The notes below the pieces were generated by a model. It was not told where the DNA came from, did no database searches, and worked only from the letters and a program-made list of their open reading frames with translations. A stretch of DNA of 64,000 nt from Streptomyces sp. NBC_01717 (GTDB lineage: Bacteria > Actinomycetota > Actinomycetes > Streptomycetales > Streptomycetaceae), in contig NZ_CP109178.1 of assembly GCF_036248255.1 (NCBI RefSeq), forward strand, positions 310,001 to 374,000, written 5' to 3'. Made by a program: the position numbers and the translations under genes. Below, piece by piece: positions 61,540 through 64,000 of the stretch. The first letter of the stretch is position 1, and every line of letters begins with the position of its first letter.

Positions 61540-61995
61540 ATGACAGCGAACGACCATCTCGACTGCTTCAAACCAGAACTCGTCGTCATCCCGTGCGGTA
61601 GCCGCAAACTGGGCCGGCGCACACGAGCGGCAGACATGTATGTCGGCTCCTATCACCGTGCGTGCCGTAAGGCGGCTGATGCACTGCAGCCCGACCAGCT
61701 GCTCATCCTCTCTGCACGCTACGGCCTGCTCGACCTCGACGACGTCATCGAGCCGTACGACACAGCCCATGGCGCTGCCGACGCCATAACGGACCAAGTC
61801 CTCCTGAAGCAGGCGACTCTGCGTGACATCGTGCGCCTCGACCCCGTTGTGGCACTCGGTGGCGCACGACATGTCAGCCTCGTCCGCAGCATCTGGCCGC
61901 ACGCCCGCACGCCGCTGGCCGGGACACGCGGCATGGGTGAGCAGATGGCCCGACTCGCAGTGTTGCGCAATGGGCGGGATCAGCAGCTGATGTGA
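61540..61995 (+). CDS. DUF6884-like protein
   Basis: A 151-residue protein of the DUF6884 kind. The start LVVIPCGSRKLGRRTRAAD, the YVGSYHRACRKAADALQPDQ segment and LLILSARYGLLDLDD are typical: a Cys-Gly-Ser-x-Lys turn, a conserved Tyr, and the 'LSAKYGLL' motif. The fold is related to YaaA/queuine-type nucleotide proteins. Several relatives occur in phages and islands; the role is not settled. ATG at 61540 has only a weak AGG upstream. No partner gene is close. The gap to the TDT gene (277 bp) shows nothing. Confidence 0.7.
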   Translation: MTANDHLDCFKPELVVIPCGSRKLGRRTRAADMYVGSYHRACRKAADALQPDQLLILSARYGLLDLDDVIEPYDTAHGAADAITDQVLLKQATLRDIVRLDPVVALGGARHVSLVRSIWPHARTPLAGTRGMGEQMARLAVLRNGRDQQLM

Positions 61996-62272
61996 CGCCG
62001 CATACGGCTGCTGGAACGTGGCTCGCCCCCGGCGGATATGGCTGTGTGGCCATACGAACACGTGCGCAGCGCCTGGCAGGCGGCGTGCTGGTGGCTGTGG
62101 AGCCTCGTGTTGGTGAGCAGGTTCCGCGACGCGCTCGGCGCTGGCCGTGAGCGCGTCGCGGAACAGCGCCCTCTTGGTGGCGAACGGCAGATGCCGGGGC
62201 GGGTGACCTCGCCAAAGCCACTGCGCCGGTGATCAGGCGAAAGCCACGACGGGGTCCGCCTCAAACGCCCTG

Positions 62273-63454
62273 TCAGTGACAGGAGTTGTTCATCCCTCGC
62301 CGTGTGCCGGTCTCGGATCGAAGGCGTCCTGGCCGGTCGACGGGCCGCCGGCGCTCGTGCCCGGCGACAGGCCGGCGGCGCACATGTTTGGCGGCGTGGC
62401 GCAGGGAGTGGCCGGCCACCACCACCCAGGCGATGACGAGCAGCGCATAGAGCACGACGGCCGTCCAGATGAACGGCTCCGAGCCGGTCCGCGCAGCAAG
62501 GGCGCCGGTAGCAGTCACGCAGGCGCCGACCGGGAAGATGAAAGACCACCAAGTGGGCGCGAAGGACAGCCCGGCACGGATTGTCCGCGCAGTCAGCCCT
62601 ATGGCGAGCGCCAGCCACAGCATGGCGAAGCCCCACACCACGATTCCGCCGAGCAGTGCGAAAACCGCGGTGCCCCGCGCGTAGGGCGCGGGCAGCGCGC
62701 TCGGCGCCACCACGGCCAGCGCGCCGAGCGCCGTCACCGACTGACCCAACGCCCCTAGGCCGATCCACACCGTGGGCACCACCGTTCCGGTGGGTGCGTC
62801 ATGGTGCACCAGGCGGCTGTAGATCATGGCCAGCACCAGCAGCGTCGCAACGAGGCCGAGCCCGAGCATCGCGTAGCAGCCCAGTAGCAGGGCGAGCCGC
62901 AGCTGCCCGGTGGGTGTGTACGGGACGAGCAGCGCGCCCGTCGCCGCGGAGACCATCGGCGGCACCACCGGCATCAGCCAGCCGCCGAACGCCGCGTCCG
63001 GCGCAAAGCGGTGGCGGGTGACCATCCGATAAGGCACCGCACAGGCAGTGACAAGACCGAGCACGGTACCGAGCGACCAGAGAACCCAGTCCACAGCCAG
63101 CGCTGCCTCGAGCCCGATCACCCATCGGCCGAGCAGCAGCGCCCCGGCACCCACCGTGAGCAGCGCCATCGGCGGTGCGCCGAAGAACTGGACCACCATC
63201 GGATCAGCCGCGTGTACGCGCAGTGTCCGTTGCCTGAGGTAGCGGACGGCCAGCAGCATCAGCAGGAGCGCTGCGCCCAGCCAGACCACCGTGGCCGCAG
63301 TCCGCAGTCCGTCGAAGCTCCGGGGCAGGGTGACCGCCGCGTTTGCGACGATGCCAGTGCCCATAACGGCCGCGAACCAACTCGGGCCAATTACCGGACG
63401 CGTCGTTCTGTTCGCCGTAGGAGACGAAGGACTGGCGGACGAGGAGGAATTCAT
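62273..63454 (-). CDS. TDT/TehA-family transporter (C4-dicarboxylate/tellurite-type)
   Basis: A 393-residue membrane protein with ten hydrophobic segments. The first is introduced by GPSWFAAVMGTGIVANAA, the family's conserved N-terminal WFA-x-V-M-G-T-G motif that lines the pore. Other segments include AADPMVVQFFGAPPMALLTVGAG and WWSFIFPVGACVTATGALA. Relatives transport malate, sulfite or anions, or confer tellurite resistance. AGGG lies 8 nt before the ATG at 63454, preferred over 63487. The C-terminal tail is basic. Monocistronic. Confidence 0.88.
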   Translation of the reverse strand: MNSSSSASPSSPTANRTTRPVIGPSWFAAVMGTGIVANAAVTLPRSFDGLRTAATVVWLGAALLLMLLAVRYLRQRTLRVHAADPMVVQFFGAPPMALLTVGAGALLLGRWVIGLEAALAVDWVLWSLGTVLGLVTACAVPYRMVTRHRFAPDAAFGGWLMPVVPPMVSAATGALLVPYTPTGQLRLALLLGCYAMLGLGLVATLLVLAMIYSRLVHHDAPTGTVVPTVWIGLGALGQSVTALGALAVVAPSALPAPYARGTAVFALLGGIVVWGFAMLWLALAIGLTARTIRAGLSFAPTWWSFIFPVGACVTATGALAARTGSEPFIWTAVVLYALLVIAWVVVAGHSLRHAAKHVRRRPVAGHERRRPVDRPGRLRSETGTRRGMNNSCH

Positions 63455-63749
63455 GACCCGAACCCTATGACCGGGTTGGGTCAGCACTGTCGATCATGTC
63501 CAGATGTGAGGGGCTCAGAGCACATATCGAGCTACCTCGGATACCGACCATCAGATCGGTGGTCCGGTCTGTCGTCGACTGCCGCGCAGAGGGCGCGGAC
63601 AGAGTTGTCGCCGGACGAGACAGCTGAGCGGGGCGGGCGGTGGCGCGACAGCCGTTACAACGAGTAACCGACCTGTCGGCTGTCGCAGAGTGACGACTGA
63701 AGCCGCCGAGAAAGGGGCTCCACTCATCGCACCTGGCAGCCCGGCGTGC
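63455..63749. other. intergenic region without a clear gene
   Basis: About 295 bp between the TDT gene and the incomplete right-end gene; no coding frame or strong hairpin was seen. Confidence 0.4.
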
Positions 63750-64000
63750 TCAGCAAAGAGTGGTGACTGCGGTGTGGCGAAGGAAATCCTCGGCCCGGTC
63801 CCATGACCAGCCGTTTTCCACCACGATCGTGCGCCAGCCCGTCGGGCCGAACCAGAACCACAGGAGGTCGGCCGTCTCCTCCACCGGGCAAGGAGGCGGC
63901 GGCGTCAGGGTGTGCAGATGGCGGGCGGCGGTGCGGAGCGCGTCCCGGTAAGCCGCCGTGGCGCGCTCCCACAGCACCTCGCCGTCCTCATGGACGGGCA
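63750..64000 (-). CDS. incomplete hypothetical protein (5' end beyond the window)
   Basis: The minus-strand frame reads from the window edge PVHEDGEVLWERATAAYRDA and ends RAEDFLRHTAVTTLC at the stop near 63750. It contains a Trp/Phe-rich stretch ADLLWFWFGPTGWRTIVVEN that resembles a conserved Streptomyces family of unknown function. The start lies beyond 64000, so about the last 82 residues are visible. No function can be inferred. Confidence 0.6.
   Translation of the reverse strand, partial: PVHEDGEVLWERATAAYRDALRTAARHLHTLTPPPPCPVEETADLLWFWFGPTGWRTIVVENGWSWDRAEDFLRHTAVTTLC

Noticed and set aside
1..64000. tRNA genes, rRNA genes, riboswitches and CRISPR arrays
   Set aside because: Reading both strands by eye gave no cloverleaf, conserved riboswitch core or regularly spaced repeat; a covariance-model search would settle this.

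Overview
High GC content, GTG/TTG starts, ATGA/GTGA-type overlaps between co-directional genes, rare TTA codons and the family content (DeoR/LacI/LuxR regulators, DUF6233, secreted S8 and M4 proteases, DHA2 exporter) point to a Streptomyces or close relative. No rRNA, tRNA or CRISPR array was seen. Many decayed transposases and gene fragments suggest an accessory region such as a chromosome arm rather than the conserved core.

Layout. 1-9.8 kb: small accessory genes and scars, including a RsbQ-RsbP-STAS stress-signalling operon on the minus strand (952-3388), two GNATs, a lipoprotein, a TPR gene fragment, an SDR and an IS-end remnant. 9.8-14.0 kb: fructose PTS operon fruR-fruK-fruA-HPr. 14.2-14.9 kb: Fic/Doc-like toxin-antitoxin pair. 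15.2-32.9 kb: a carbohydrate-degradation locus with an enolase-superfamily remnant, FAD oxidoreductase, GH2, LacI regulator, ABC importer (SBP plus two permeases), two tandem agarase-like secreted enzymes, a clan-A hydrolase and a GH28-like hydrolase. The last seven genes form one tightly spaced plus-strand operon, the natural target of the divergent LacI regulator. 33.0-37.3 kb: a hydroxylase remnant, then a NarL/NarX-type two-component system divergent from an FtsX-type permease/ATPase pair. 37.5-43.3 kb: hypothetical genes, PPOX protein, truncated thioesterase, a WxL-like surface protein pair and a transposase remnant. 43.4-52.1 kb: a large secreted subtilisin, a secreted thermolysin-like protease with P-domain, a possible small peptide gene and a divergent LuxR-type regulator. 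52.1-56.4 kb: GlxA-type regulator and a composite IS5-family transposon carrying a GNAT gene, inserted with a TTA target duplication into a decayed HATPase (anti-sigma kinase type) gene. 56.4-64.0 kb: DHA2 exporter, a short 2-oxoglutarate dehydrogenase E1-like enzyme lacking the actinobacterial E2-like domain, a DUF6884-type protein, a TDT-family transporter and an incomplete gene at the right edge.

The two most coherent systems are the sugar locus (secreted enzymes cut a polymer, the SBP and permeases import oligomers, cytoplasmic GH2/clan-A/GH28-like enzymes and the oxidoreductase process them) and the RsbQP-STAS operon. The composite transposon is the clearest structural discovery, because excising it with one TTA copy restores a continuous HATPase motif.
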